A DNA stretch of 64,000 bases from Terebella lapidaria (lineage: Eukaryota; Annelida; Polychaeta; Terebellida; Terebellidae), in NCBI GenBank assembly GCA_949152475.1, contig OX424563.1, positions 16,775,001-16,839,000 of the forward strand, read 5' to 3'. This document shows positions 38,781-50,700 of this stretch, piece after piece. The notes under the pieces were generated by a model. The model ran no database searches. It was not told the DNA's origin and saw only the letters and a list, made by a program, of their open reading frames with translations. How positions within the stretch are numbered: the first letter of the stretch is position 1; every line of letters starts with the position of its first letter. A program made the position numbers and the translations under genes.

Positions 38781-41700
38781 CTGATTGAGACAACATTTGT
38801 AATTATTACAATGTGCTTTGGTCAACATATCAGCAGAGAAAATTCAAGAGGGCTCAGTGCCATGTGTTTCATCTTTTTTTTGATGTGCTGGAAGATTTCG
38901 ACTGGTCAACAAGGATAGAGTGTTTTAACTCAGAGGCAGTTCAGTCACATACCAGCATGGGCGGAGCCTTGAAGAGGTAGCTGAAGGGATAGTGCAGTAG
39001 GTTCAAAAACGTTGCTGCATAGATATCAGCATACCGATTCACTTGACTCGCGAAGAACGTCTGACGTGAACCTGGAGAAAACATCAAATTTACTTCAGAT
39101 GTAGGTATTCTGTTTCAGAGTGAAGATATTTTCATTAATAGGAAGTTTTAACTTGTTTAAAACCAGTATTTATTACATACCTACCTCTATAATAAACTCT
39201 TTGGGTAATCTTACCTTGGCATTCAAAGAAGAGGAGAGAGAAATGAATGTCACAAGAATTTTCTCAAAATTCCTGACATCCATCTCGAACTCGAAATTGA
39301 AGGAAATTACTCTCACACATCTCAGATTCCCCGCGGTGTAGATGTGACGTCACACCGGTCATATGATTGACCTTAACCGCCATTAATTTGCCCACCTGGT
39401 TAAGGCAGGGGAGGCGGGAGGGAGAATAATCGTGTTTATTATAGAGGTAGGTATGTAATAAATACTGGTTTTAAACAAGTTAAAACTTCCTATTTATTGC
39501 CATACCACTACCTCTATAATAAACTCTTTGGGTTATATCAGAATAACCAAAGGAGGTGGGTTTAACCCTCTCCCGGGAATTTCATCACCGATGTGTGAGA
39601 GTAGGAAATATCCATTGAAAGTAGTAAATATTGTGTTTTACTTTTAAATTATAATTTTAAGTCGAAAATACATATTTACAGGATATTTACAACTATACCA
39701 TAATACACGCCTGAATTACCTTCAGATGCATGGAGACGAGCAGGGGCTCTGCAGAGGTGACTTTCCTCTTGCAGAAGAACAAAAATTTCCCTCGCCAAAG
39801 AAGAGGAGCAACTCCCCTGGGAGTCGACCTCAGGTGCATCTGTACAGAGGCGTGCTGATCTATTTACAGGTATCTACAGCTGGACTACACGCTCCGCCGC
39901 CACCAGTCGTCCAAGCTGGAGGCCGGAGTCATCCTCCCAAGCTAACTCCCTGAGATAGAAAGAAGTGAATGTGTTATGAGATTTCCAGGTACAGGCAGAC
40001 ATGACATCATTCAGAGACACTTTATTTGTAAAGGCAAGTGAAGCCGCGAGAGCCCTCACATCATGCGCTTTGACTCTGAAACCTGTGGATTTTTTCGCCT
40101 GTGACTTTTCATAGCAAAATCTAACACACTTCTTGATCCAAGATGAGATCGTAGCAGGACGGATATCATTTGGAAAATCCTTAAGATAGGACACGAAAAG
40201 CAAACGCTTGCCGAGATGCAGCTCACGCGTACGATTAACGTAGATGCGGAGGGCTCGCACGGGACAAAGCTTCGCGTCTTCCTCCAGGCCCGGCCCCAGA
40301 GAAGGAGTCAGGGCGGGAATGGAAAAGCTCAATAATGGCGTACCTGCTAATTGAGTTTTGGCCAGAAAGGAGGGAATGACTCCGAGGAGAACCGAGGAGC
40401 CATCCGACTTCCACTTAACTTTGGAAAAGGACAGAGCGTGAAGCTCACTCCGTCGCTTCCCGGAAGCCAGAGCCAAAAGGAAGACCGTCTTAAACGTCAG
40501 CAACTTTAGTGAGGCCCGCTCAAGGGGTTCGAACGGATCTTTTCTTAAGACGTTGAGAACAAGCGATAGATCCCACTCAGGAACCGGGTTCCTAGCTTTC
40601 GGTCTTTCGATCTCGAAACTATTAATCAACGCAGTCAAACCTTGATCATGACCAAAATCGATCCCAAGTTTGGGTTTTAGAGTCTTCGCGATAGCCGTAC
40701 GGTAACCCGCGATCGTGGATGGAGCTCGCCCTTCATTGAACTTTTCGAGAAGAAATTCGGAAATTAGGGGAGCATCGACTCTGAAAGGACTAACCTTCCG
40801 GCGACGACACCAAGCACAGAAGGAAGTCCACTTCGATTGGTAGACTGCCAAAGAAGATTTTCGATTTGATCGGGCGATCCTAGCGGACACCTCCCTTGAA
40901 AATCCCTTCTTTCGGAAACATCGCTCGACAATATCCAGGCATGAAGCTTCAGACTTGCGGGAGCCTGATGAAACATGCTGGAGCGAGGTTGTTTGAGGAG
41001 GTCCCACCGATCCGGAAGCTGACGAGGGAAGTCTACTATCAACTCCAGAAGGTCCGGGAACCACGACCTCTGCGGTAGACACGGAGCAATCAGCAGGAGG
41101 CGACACTGGTGAGTCCGAAACTTGGCGATCACCTTGTCCAACAACACCGCTGGGGGGTAAGCATACGCGTACATGCCCTCCCAGGACGTCGACATCGCAT
41201 CCACTGACATGGCCGTGGGATCGGGAATGGGAGACACAAACGAAGGAAGTTTGTGGTTCCACCGGGTCGCAAACAAATCGACCATCGGCGTGCCCCATAG
41301 GCCGCAGAGAGATTGGAATACCCTGGGGGCAAGACTCCACTCCATGGCCTGGACCTGGCCCCTCCGGGAGAGGCGGTCCGCCCAAACATTCATATGACCA
41401 GGGATATGCCTCGCGAAAAGCGAAATACCCCGGTCGTGACACCAGAGCAGGAGGTCGATAGCGGCCTGGCACAGCGACTGGGACTTCGTACCGCCCTGCT
41501 TGTTGATGTAAGCGACAACGGTGGAGTTGTCGGTGGCCACCAACACAGCCTGATTGAGGAAATGTGTTTCCCAATGCCTGAGAGCCAAGAACACGGCCTC
41601 CAGTTCCAACAGGTTTATGTGCCATTCCTGCTGAGACGAAGACCAGGTGCCCGAGACCTCGCTGTCGTCCCAGTGAGCGCCCCAGCCGTCCATACTGGCA

Positions 41701-44700
41701 TCCGTAAATACGTGCCTGGATGGAAGCGGCCGGCGGAATGACGACCCTCGGAGCAGATTGACGGGATCCAGCCACCATTGCAGATGGGAAACGACTTCCG
41801 GAGAGACCTGCACGAGCTGGGATCTGTCTCCCGTGACCTGGGACCATTGAGAGTGTAGATGCCGCTGAATAGGCCGCATGTGCAGGCGGCCCAACGGAAC
41901 TAACTTTTCCGTGGACGCCAGCATCCCGAGAAGGGACTGCCAGCGTCTGGCCGTCTGTGGAATGCGACGAAGGAAGCCTTCTGACAGCACGGATAATTTT
42001 GACTGACGATCCAGCGTCGGCAACACAGTCTCTGAGGTAGTCTGATAACGATACCCCAAGAAGACGAAGTCTCGACGCGGTGACAAGTCGGACTTTTTTT
42101 GGTTGATTTTGAACCCCATCCGTGAGCATAGATTTACCACAAACTGTGCTTGGACGATCAGCGTTTCGCGACAATGGTGCCGGATTAGCCAATCGTCGAG
42201 ATATTGGTGGATAAAAATCCCCCGCTTGTGGGCGAGAATCTGGACTTCCCGAGCCACCATGGTGAAAATCCACGGCGCTGTCGATAATCCGAACGGGAGC
42301 GCCCGAAACTGCCATACGCGGCCGAGATAGAGAAATCTCAGGTATTTGCGAACTGCAGGTTTCATTGGAATATGGAAATAGGCATCTTTGAGATCGATCG
42401 TTACCACCCACGAATCGCGAGGCATGACTGAACGAACTTGCTCCGGCGTTTCCATGGAAAACGTCGGCACTATTAAGAACTTGTTCAACGGAGAAAGATC
42501 TATCACTGGTCTCCAACCCCCCGACGCTTTGGGAACCACAAACAACACGCTGTAGAACCCGGGAGTGTCCCCGGGAGCAGGTTCTATCGCTTGTTTCTCG
42601 ATCATCGCCGTTATCTCCTCGTGGAGAACACGGCGGCGTTCTGGATCGTTTGGAAGAGTGAAACCCCTTGGGACGGGCGATAACGGTGGCAATTTCTCGA
42701 ATTTCAGGCCGAATCCTCGACGGAGCGTCGAGACGACCCAGGGGCAAGCCCCGAGCCGCTCCCACTCTTTCCAAAACAGAATTAAACGAGCTCCTACGGG
42801 CTCGTCTGAGGAAGGAATATCGACCGAAACGAGCTGACCATGCAGCTCTTCTCGACACTCGAGCAAAGGATCCGGCCCGGAATCCGAAGCTATACGTACC
42901 CGGTTTCTTTTCCCCTGCGGGCTTGGGAGCCTCTCCGCGTCCTCGGCCTCGGCCACGACCACGGTCTCCTCGGGTGCTGCCGGCAGAGGCCCCGCGAAAG
43001 GGCAACCCTGAGGCCCTGCCTCTCGCTCTACCACGGCCACGAGTCGGCTGTTGCTGAGGCTGAGACTGCTGAACTGCAGACTGGGGCTTCTTAAAGGCCG
43101 AAACCATCTGTTGCGTGAGGCGTTCCAGAGACTTCGACTGGCTCAGGAGGGCATTGGAAGTAGAGGACTTCGCGGCCTTCTCGTCGGCCTCCTTCTTCAC
43201 CTCCCGCAACTCCGCAGAACGGTCAGGGAGTAGAAGTGAAGTAGGGGCTCCGGAAGAGGGGATAACGGGGTGGAGAACTCTCATGTCTGTCATGAGCTGG
43301 TCCGGAACCTCGAACTTGAGGGATGAGAGGAAGGCGTCACGCCGCCACAACTCGGACACCCAGAGTGAGTGGGAGTCCAGGGCCACCTTGTCACCCACAC
43401 CTTTGCCAATGGAGGTGACCAATGAAGCGCAGCTCAATAAGGCTTCTGCCAAATCATCCCGGTCAACGTCAGGGTTGTCCAGGACCTGGTCACGGCACTG
43501 AAGAATGGCCCGTCTCGTAGCCATCGACAGCCAGTCCATGGCCGAATCCGTGGCCAGCCCCACTCGAAACGTGTGCTGCAGCTCCGCCAAGGCCGCCCAT
43601 GGGATCTCCACGGCCTTAGGCTCCTTGAAAAAGGCGTAATGGGGGTGATGCCTCCTCAAAGCTGTAGGCTTGTCGTCCAACTCCGACGACGTATAGTAGT
43701 CGTTGACAGACGGGCGAGCAGGATACGCGCCAATCGCCGACTTGTTGGACCTGATGGTCTCGTCCATGCGCTCCTGCATGGAGCCGCGAACTCCCTGTGA
43801 CAGAGGGAACCGTAAGGCGTCCTTCGACGGCCGGGGGTGCTCTATCTCAGAAGAGATCATCGAACGAGCCACCTTCTTGACTGGGGCCGGAGCATGCTCT
43901 TCGGGCCACAAACCCGGGAGGACCCTCTTCACAAAATCCAACTTCTCCCCCCAAGAGAGAGGGTCGTCGGACTCGGGCTGGTCCGCCTCCTGGTCCGGGT
44001 CCGCCTTACGCTTTCGCGGAAGCGTGAGGCCTGACGGGCCAGGTAACGGCTGGTCAGCCGACTGAGAGACCTGTAGGGAAGGTTCCTCATCTGAAGACGG
44101 CTCTTCCCTAAGCAGAGGGGAAGACGGGGGCGGTGGCGGCTGTGGAGGCGTGAACCTCGCCAGAAACTGCTGCCACTGGCCTAACATCTCTTCCCGAAAA
44201 GACTGAAGCTCGCCCCTAAGGCGCTGCTCTGACGTCGTGGAAGAGCTCCCCTGGACAGGAACACCGGACGGCTCCGACGCACGGGAAGACCCTTGGTCCG
44301 CCAACTGGGCGAAGGACAACATACCCTGGCTAGAGGCGACGAAACCGGAGGGCAGGGCCGTAAGAGGGGAATCGTCCTTGATATCCTCGGCGATCTGAAA
44401 CACACAGGGCGAATCAGAAAAAGGAAACTCTGGAAACCGTGGAGACATGGAAACTCCAGGAACCCATGGGTTTGGACGGCTCATGGCCCTTGGCTCCCGG
44501 CCCCTACTGGCCACGGCTCCGGTAGCCACGGCCTGGGGTCCAGTAACCGACGGGAAATCGGGTGCCGGCGGCCGTATCACTGGCGACACGGGCCCGGACC
44601 GAAATCCGCCCTGGCTATGGGGTTGAAACCCAGCTCCGGGGGCAGGTGCCCGACCCGGAGGGGGAAACAACACTCTCTGTCCAGAGGGATCCCGGGCGCA

Positions 44701-47700
44701 GGGAACCGTCGTGAGCCCGACGGAACCGGCAGACCCCGAAACCACACTCGGACACTGAAACCCAGGTCGTTCAGCCAGAGAAGCATGAGAACGAGGGGCC
44801 AGTAGAGAGGGAGCCAAAAGTGAGCCACACAAACCCGTAGGTTGTGGGGAAGTTAGGGTGCCGAGAGCCGAACGCGCGGCTCCCGGGACCCGTACCTGGC
44901 TGAAAGAAAATGACAATGATAAATCAAAACTTACAGCACAAACAGCATTGGTTAACTGCAAATCTAAACGCCGCTTGCGTTCCTCAGACGCCTTGGGACG
45001 CGGCCTGGCGCTATCAGAATCTGACGGGGAAGGGGGAGTAGGGCAACCAGCAAACCTGCGGGCCTGAATCTCCCGTAAGCCTTGAAGACAGAGTTTCCAC
45101 TCGTCGATGGACCAATCCGCGCATAACTCACAGGTGGCTGAAGGACGGCAATAAACAGTGTCCCTACACTGCCAGCAGGCGTTATGAGCCTCCCACTTAG
45201 GAAGGTAGTGTTTGCAAACGATGCACTTCATATCTGAAACATATCAAACATCGAAGTACAAACGGGCGATAATGGGGGAAGGAAAGGGGCCTGGGGAGGC
45301 TTTACCATTTCCTCCCAAAAAAATCGCAAATCACTAACTCTAAGCTAGTCTAACAACGAAAGAACGATCTACTGAAGAAAAAGCTGTGCAAAGAACAGCC
45401 TAAAGACGATCGTAGACGTGAAGAAATTCGACTTTGAATGCCGAAAGCAAGACTTGCTGCACATCCAACAATGGAGGAGCAAATTAATGGGGGTTAAGGT
45501 CAATCATATGACCGGTGTGACGTCACATCTACACCGCGGGGAATCTGAGATGTGTGAGAGTAATTTCCTTCAATTTCGAGTTCGAGATGGATGTCAGGAA
45601 TTTTGAGAAAATTCTTGTGACATTCATTTCTCTCTCCTCTTCTTTGAATGCCAAGGTAAGATTACCCAAAGAGTTTATTATAGAGGTAGTGGTATGGCAA
45701 TAAATATGGTTCGACTATTGCTCTATTATTGCTATGTTGCAGTCCAACTGACTAACCAGCTCGGAATAGACTGCCGAGTATGCCATAGGACAAGTCCATC
45801 TCATGGGTGGCTTCCTGTAACCATAGTAACAGAATGCACTTAAAGCATGTTGAAGACACACAACATCTTACACTATTAATTAATGACTGTTAATCAGTTC
45901 AAATTCTAGCAATAGTTTACCCTGACTGCAGCCTGTATTTTACTAATGTTGGGTTTTTCGCGTGTTGAGCTGTCCAGATTCCTGCAAAACAGTGAAAAGT
46001 GAATGATAAGATTGAGATCCCATTCGATAATTTCTGTTTTCCCACAACAACCACTACTATACCTACATGTACATGTATTTACAAGAGTGTTTCAAAAATG
46101 TCATAGAGATGAACCTGTAGATATCGCTGATGATGGCGTTGAGGTTCTCCAGCCGGTCGTACAGTGATTTCTTGGACGTCCACACGTGGAGCTCCTGGGC
46201 GAGTTCCGGGACGACAAGGAATGTCCGCCAGCCACGGATCTTCTTCGACTTGAGGATGTCGCCGAATATGTGGTCCCCGATGTAGAGGACGTCTTTCCCC
46301 TTGGCGCCAATCAGCTGTGAGAACACATCGCACGAACCTGCCCGAAACAGACAACAGGTCTTATGTCACTTATCATTGTCATAGGGCTCGAGTGAAGCTA
46401 ACGACCAAGATGTCATAGTTATGTTCATCAGCACTCGGCGACAGTATGCCGCTTACTGAGGCGAGTATGGCTATTGTTACATGTATACATAACAAGTCCA
46501 TCTACAATAGAACTTTCACATTCTACATTTGTAAATATGCATACATTAAATCCATTACATTCACCCACAAAGAAACATTTTCTTGTATACATGTACATGA
46601 TATAACTACATCATATAGTGTACACTTGACGGACTTACCCCCGGAGTAGACCTTGTGTGGTAGCAGTGGACCGGTGTGAACTCCAATACGCTGGGCTCCC
46701 GTTGTCTGTCGAACATAACGAATCAGTCGCAATGTCAGTGACACATCACAGGTACATATACAACACAACCCAGTCAGGTGACAATATATAGGTATATTTC
46801 AACTTACCACAAGCCATAATTTGCTGGTATTTTGTTTTCAGTTTTAGGGCCATACTACACTCAATGCAGCTTCTAGGCTCAGTAAAATATTATTTATGTG
46901 TATCCCTTTACAACTTCTATTTTAGGGGGATTACGTATCAGATATATATGCACTAAAAATCATAATTGTGTATTTATTGTATTTTTGAGGCACTGAATAA
47001 ATCTAGAAAAAAAGATTGACTACTGGCATGATATTGTATGCTGACCTGGTTGATTTGGCGGAGAATTGTTCCCTCCTCAAAGAAGAGAGGTTTTTTCGCG
47101 TCCACGACAATATAGTCGAAGTAGCTTGTCCAGTCCCTCTCGGAGCCGTCAGACTATACGATACATGTACACAATAATATAAGCTTATTTTGACATATGT
47201 GATAGCCCTTCATTCAACTTCTCAAACTTTTCTGTCATATGCATTATGCAACAGTGTAAGATTAATACCAGTAATGTCGTTACCAGCAAATTTGAGGACA
47301 GTTGGTTTGTAACTTTAAATTTTACACCATGGCGGGCAACAGGCAAATTTTAGGATCGAGCCCAGGATATAATTTTCAGTAGTGTTTTCAGTTTTTTTTT
47401 TGCTACTGATAGTGAATTGTAAAACGTTATTCGTACATTATAGCATGTTGTAGTGTACAGGCATCTTCAAGTATGGAAGTGATAGCAATGAATTCTAAAT
47501 ATGAAATTTATACGTGTACATGATGATAATATTCTCATAACCTCACCTGCTTGCTATTCAATAGGTATGTCATGATTTTCTGGAAACAAAGAAAAGGAAG
47601 TTTTAACCTGTTAAAACCAGTATTTATTACACATTTACCTCTATAATAAACACTTTTGGGTAATCTTACCTGGCTTTCAAATAAGAGGGAAATTAATGCC

Positions 47701-50700
47701 AATAAAAAAATTATTGGCACATTCTCTTAAACTGGTCGTTCTATGCCCCTCAGACTCGGTCGTTCATAAGGGTTTCTTGACGAAACCTGAGCGAGTCAGT
47801 GGTCACTGAGAAATCTTTCCTGACGAAACTGTTCCCCCAGAACCGCCATTACTTTGTCCCTGATAGTTAGGCAGGGGAGGCGGGAGGGAAATCAGCGTGT
47901 TTATTATAGAGGTAAGTGTGTAATAAATACTGGTTTTAACAGGTTAAAACTTCCTATTTATGTCCACACTTTGACCTCTATAATGAACACTTTTGGGTTA
48001 TCTCAGAATAACCACAGGAGGTGGGCTAACCCTTCCCTCACAATGTCATCACAGAGGCATAGAACGCACTATTTCAGATGTTTAATGAATTTAGGGTTGC
48101 GAGTAAAACCTACTTGCAAGTAATTAAAGTGGACGAGAATTAATGAGAAGGTTTAATTCTATTCACGACAAATATTCATAAACAAGAACTGAATAGTACC
48201 TGGGTAAGAGAAGGTCGTCGGCGAAGGAGGGACCCCCGGCAGTCGCTTGCTGACGGCGGGCGAACCAAAAAAATTCTACCACCAAATAAGAGGGACAAAC
48301 CCGTCCCCCGAGCCGACATCCGTCTGGCGATCTGTGCGTATGTACATGTGCTCCCCAATCGAACAGTATCTACAGGCGGACCTTGCTTTGCGCCGCTACC
48401 ACGGGTCCGAGGTGGTAGTGGTCGCCGTCAAACCACGTCAATTCCCTACAATAGAAAGAGACGAAAGTATTGTTAGAGGCCCATGTACAGGCCTTCATGA
48501 CATCGGCAAGGGCAACATTATTCATGAACGCGAGTGATGACGCCAGAGCTCGCACATCATGCGCCTTCACTCGAAAGGAGCTCGAAGTTCTGGTGTTGGA
48601 TCTGTCATAACAGAACAAAACACATTTCTTTACCCAGGAAGAGATCGTTGCAGCCCTGATATCTTTCTGAAACCCCTTCTTGAACGCAACGAAAAGTAAC
48701 CGTTTCCCAACATGAAGCTCCCTCGTGCGATTGACGTAGATGCGCAGAGCTCTGACGGGACACAATTTAGCATCCTCCTCCAAACCCGGGCCTAGGGAAG
48801 AGGTAAGGGAAGGGATGGTAAAAGTCATAGACGGGGTCTGGGCTAGCTGAGTTTTAGCCAAAAAGGAAGGGATGACCCCGAGCTTAACCGCGGAGCCATC
48901 CTCCTTCCAGTGCACTTTGGAAAAGTCGAGAGCATGCAGCTCACTTCGCCTCTTCCCTGAAGCAAGGGCCAGGAGGAAGACCGTTTTAAAGGTCAAAAAC
49001 TTCAACGACGCTTTCTCCAACGGTTCGAAAGGTTCGGAAAGTAAGCAATTCAAGACTAGCGATAAATCCCAGTCCGGGACTGGATTTCGCGTTCTAGGTC
49101 TGTCGACAGCAAAACTGTTCAATAACGCGGACAAACTCGCATCCTGACCAAAATCGACCCCCGTTTTAGGCTTAAGGGTCTTCGCGATAGCGGTCCGGTA
49201 CCCAGCAAGAGTGGACGGAGCCCTTCCCTCATTAAACTTTTCCAGGAGGAACTCCGAGATCAGAGGGGCAGTGGCCTTGAAAGGACTAACCTTCCTGCCA
49301 CGACACCAAGCACAGAATCGCGTCCACTTGGATTCGTAGACTGCCAAAGAAGATCGTCTATTAGTTCTGGCGATCCTCGCGGACACTTCTCTAGAAAAGC
49401 CCTTCTTTCGAAAACATCGCTCGACAAGAGCCACGCGTGAAGTTTCAGCGTGCTCGGAGCTTGATGGAAGATGTCGGACCGAGGCTGCTTGAGTAGATCC
49501 CAACGGTCCGGCAACGGAACTGGGTCGGCTGCTAACAACTCCAGAAGGTCCGGGAACCACGGCTTCTGGGGAAGCAGCGGGGCAATCAGGATCATTCTGG
49601 CGCAATGCGATCGGAACTTGGCCAGAACCTTCTCCAGGAGCACTGCCGGAGGGTACGCATACGCGAACATGGCGTCCCAATCCGCCGACAGAGCATCCAC
49701 CTCGAGACACCGCTCGTCGGGGATGGGGGAAACAAACATTGGAAGCTTTGTGTTCCACCTCGTGGCAAACAGATCGACCGTAGGCGAACCCCAGAGGTCG
49801 CACAAGGCCCGAAACACCACTGGAGACAGGGACCATTCTGTTGGCTGCACCTGTCCCCTCCTGGATAAGCGATCGGCTAGAACATTCATATGGCCTGGAA
49901 AGTGACGAGCCCTGAGCAGAATTCGACGCTCGTGACACCAGAGAAGGAGGTCTATTGCGAGCCGGCACAGAGAAACCGACTTTGTACCCCCTTGCTTGTT
50001 TATGTAGGCCATGACTGTGGAATTGTCGGTGGCCAACAGCACAACTTGCTGAGAAAACTGACGTTCCCAATGCTGTAGCGCCAGAAAGACAGCTTTTAAC
50101 TCGAGGATATTGATATGCTCGTCCTGCTGAGAACGAGACCACAGACCTGAGACCTCGTGAGAGTCCCAGTGCGCCCCCCAGCCCTCCAAACTGGCATCCG
50201 TAAAGAGATGCCTGGATGGAGGCGGCTGGCGGAACGGCGCCCCTCGGAACAGGTTGACTGGATCCAGCCACCAACGCAAATCTCGAACCACTTCCGCCGA
50301 CACCGGGACCAACTGAGACATGTCCCCGGTCGCCTGGGACCATTGAGAATGCAACTGGTGCTGAAGAGACCTCATGTGTAGGCGCCCTAATGGCACCATT
50401 TTCTCGGTTGAAGCCAGGGTGCCTATCAGGGACTGCCACCGAGACGCTGGCTGACAGACCCGATCCAAAAACCCGCGGCACTGCTCTGATAACTTTAACC
50501 GACGCTCCTCGGTCGGGATAACAGATCCGGAGATAGTCCGAAATCGATAGCCCAGAAAGACGAAGTCTTGCCGAGGAGATAAGTCGGACTTTTTGGGGTT
50601 GATTTTGAAACTCATGGAATGGCAAAGATCGACCACCCACTGAGCCTGCCGAACAAGAGTCCGAGGTAGGGTTTAATATATTCCCGGTTTTCCTGGAACC

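Larger units (their letters stand above)
39141..45706 (-). mobile_element. DIRS-type tyrosine-recombinase retrotransposon 2, looks whole
   Basis: 6.57 kb inside an NT5C2 intron. Inverted terminal repeats of about 240 bp (39.14-39.38 kb against 45.49-45.71 kb). An internal complementary region at 39.44-39.54 kb copies both outer ends joined. There is no target duplication; ends share AATA. On the minus strand are a 1785-residue frame (Gag-like ORF1 through to tyrosine recombinase) and an overlapping 758-residue RT/RNase H frame. Both are open over their full length, so the copy looks whole and fairly young. It shares end sequences (GGAAGTTTTAAC, TTTATTATAGAGGT) with DIRS 3, so they are one family. 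Confidence 0.93.

Noticed and set aside
43573-45067. Plus-strand frames inside DIRS 2
   Set aside because: Shadows of the long minus-strand frame.
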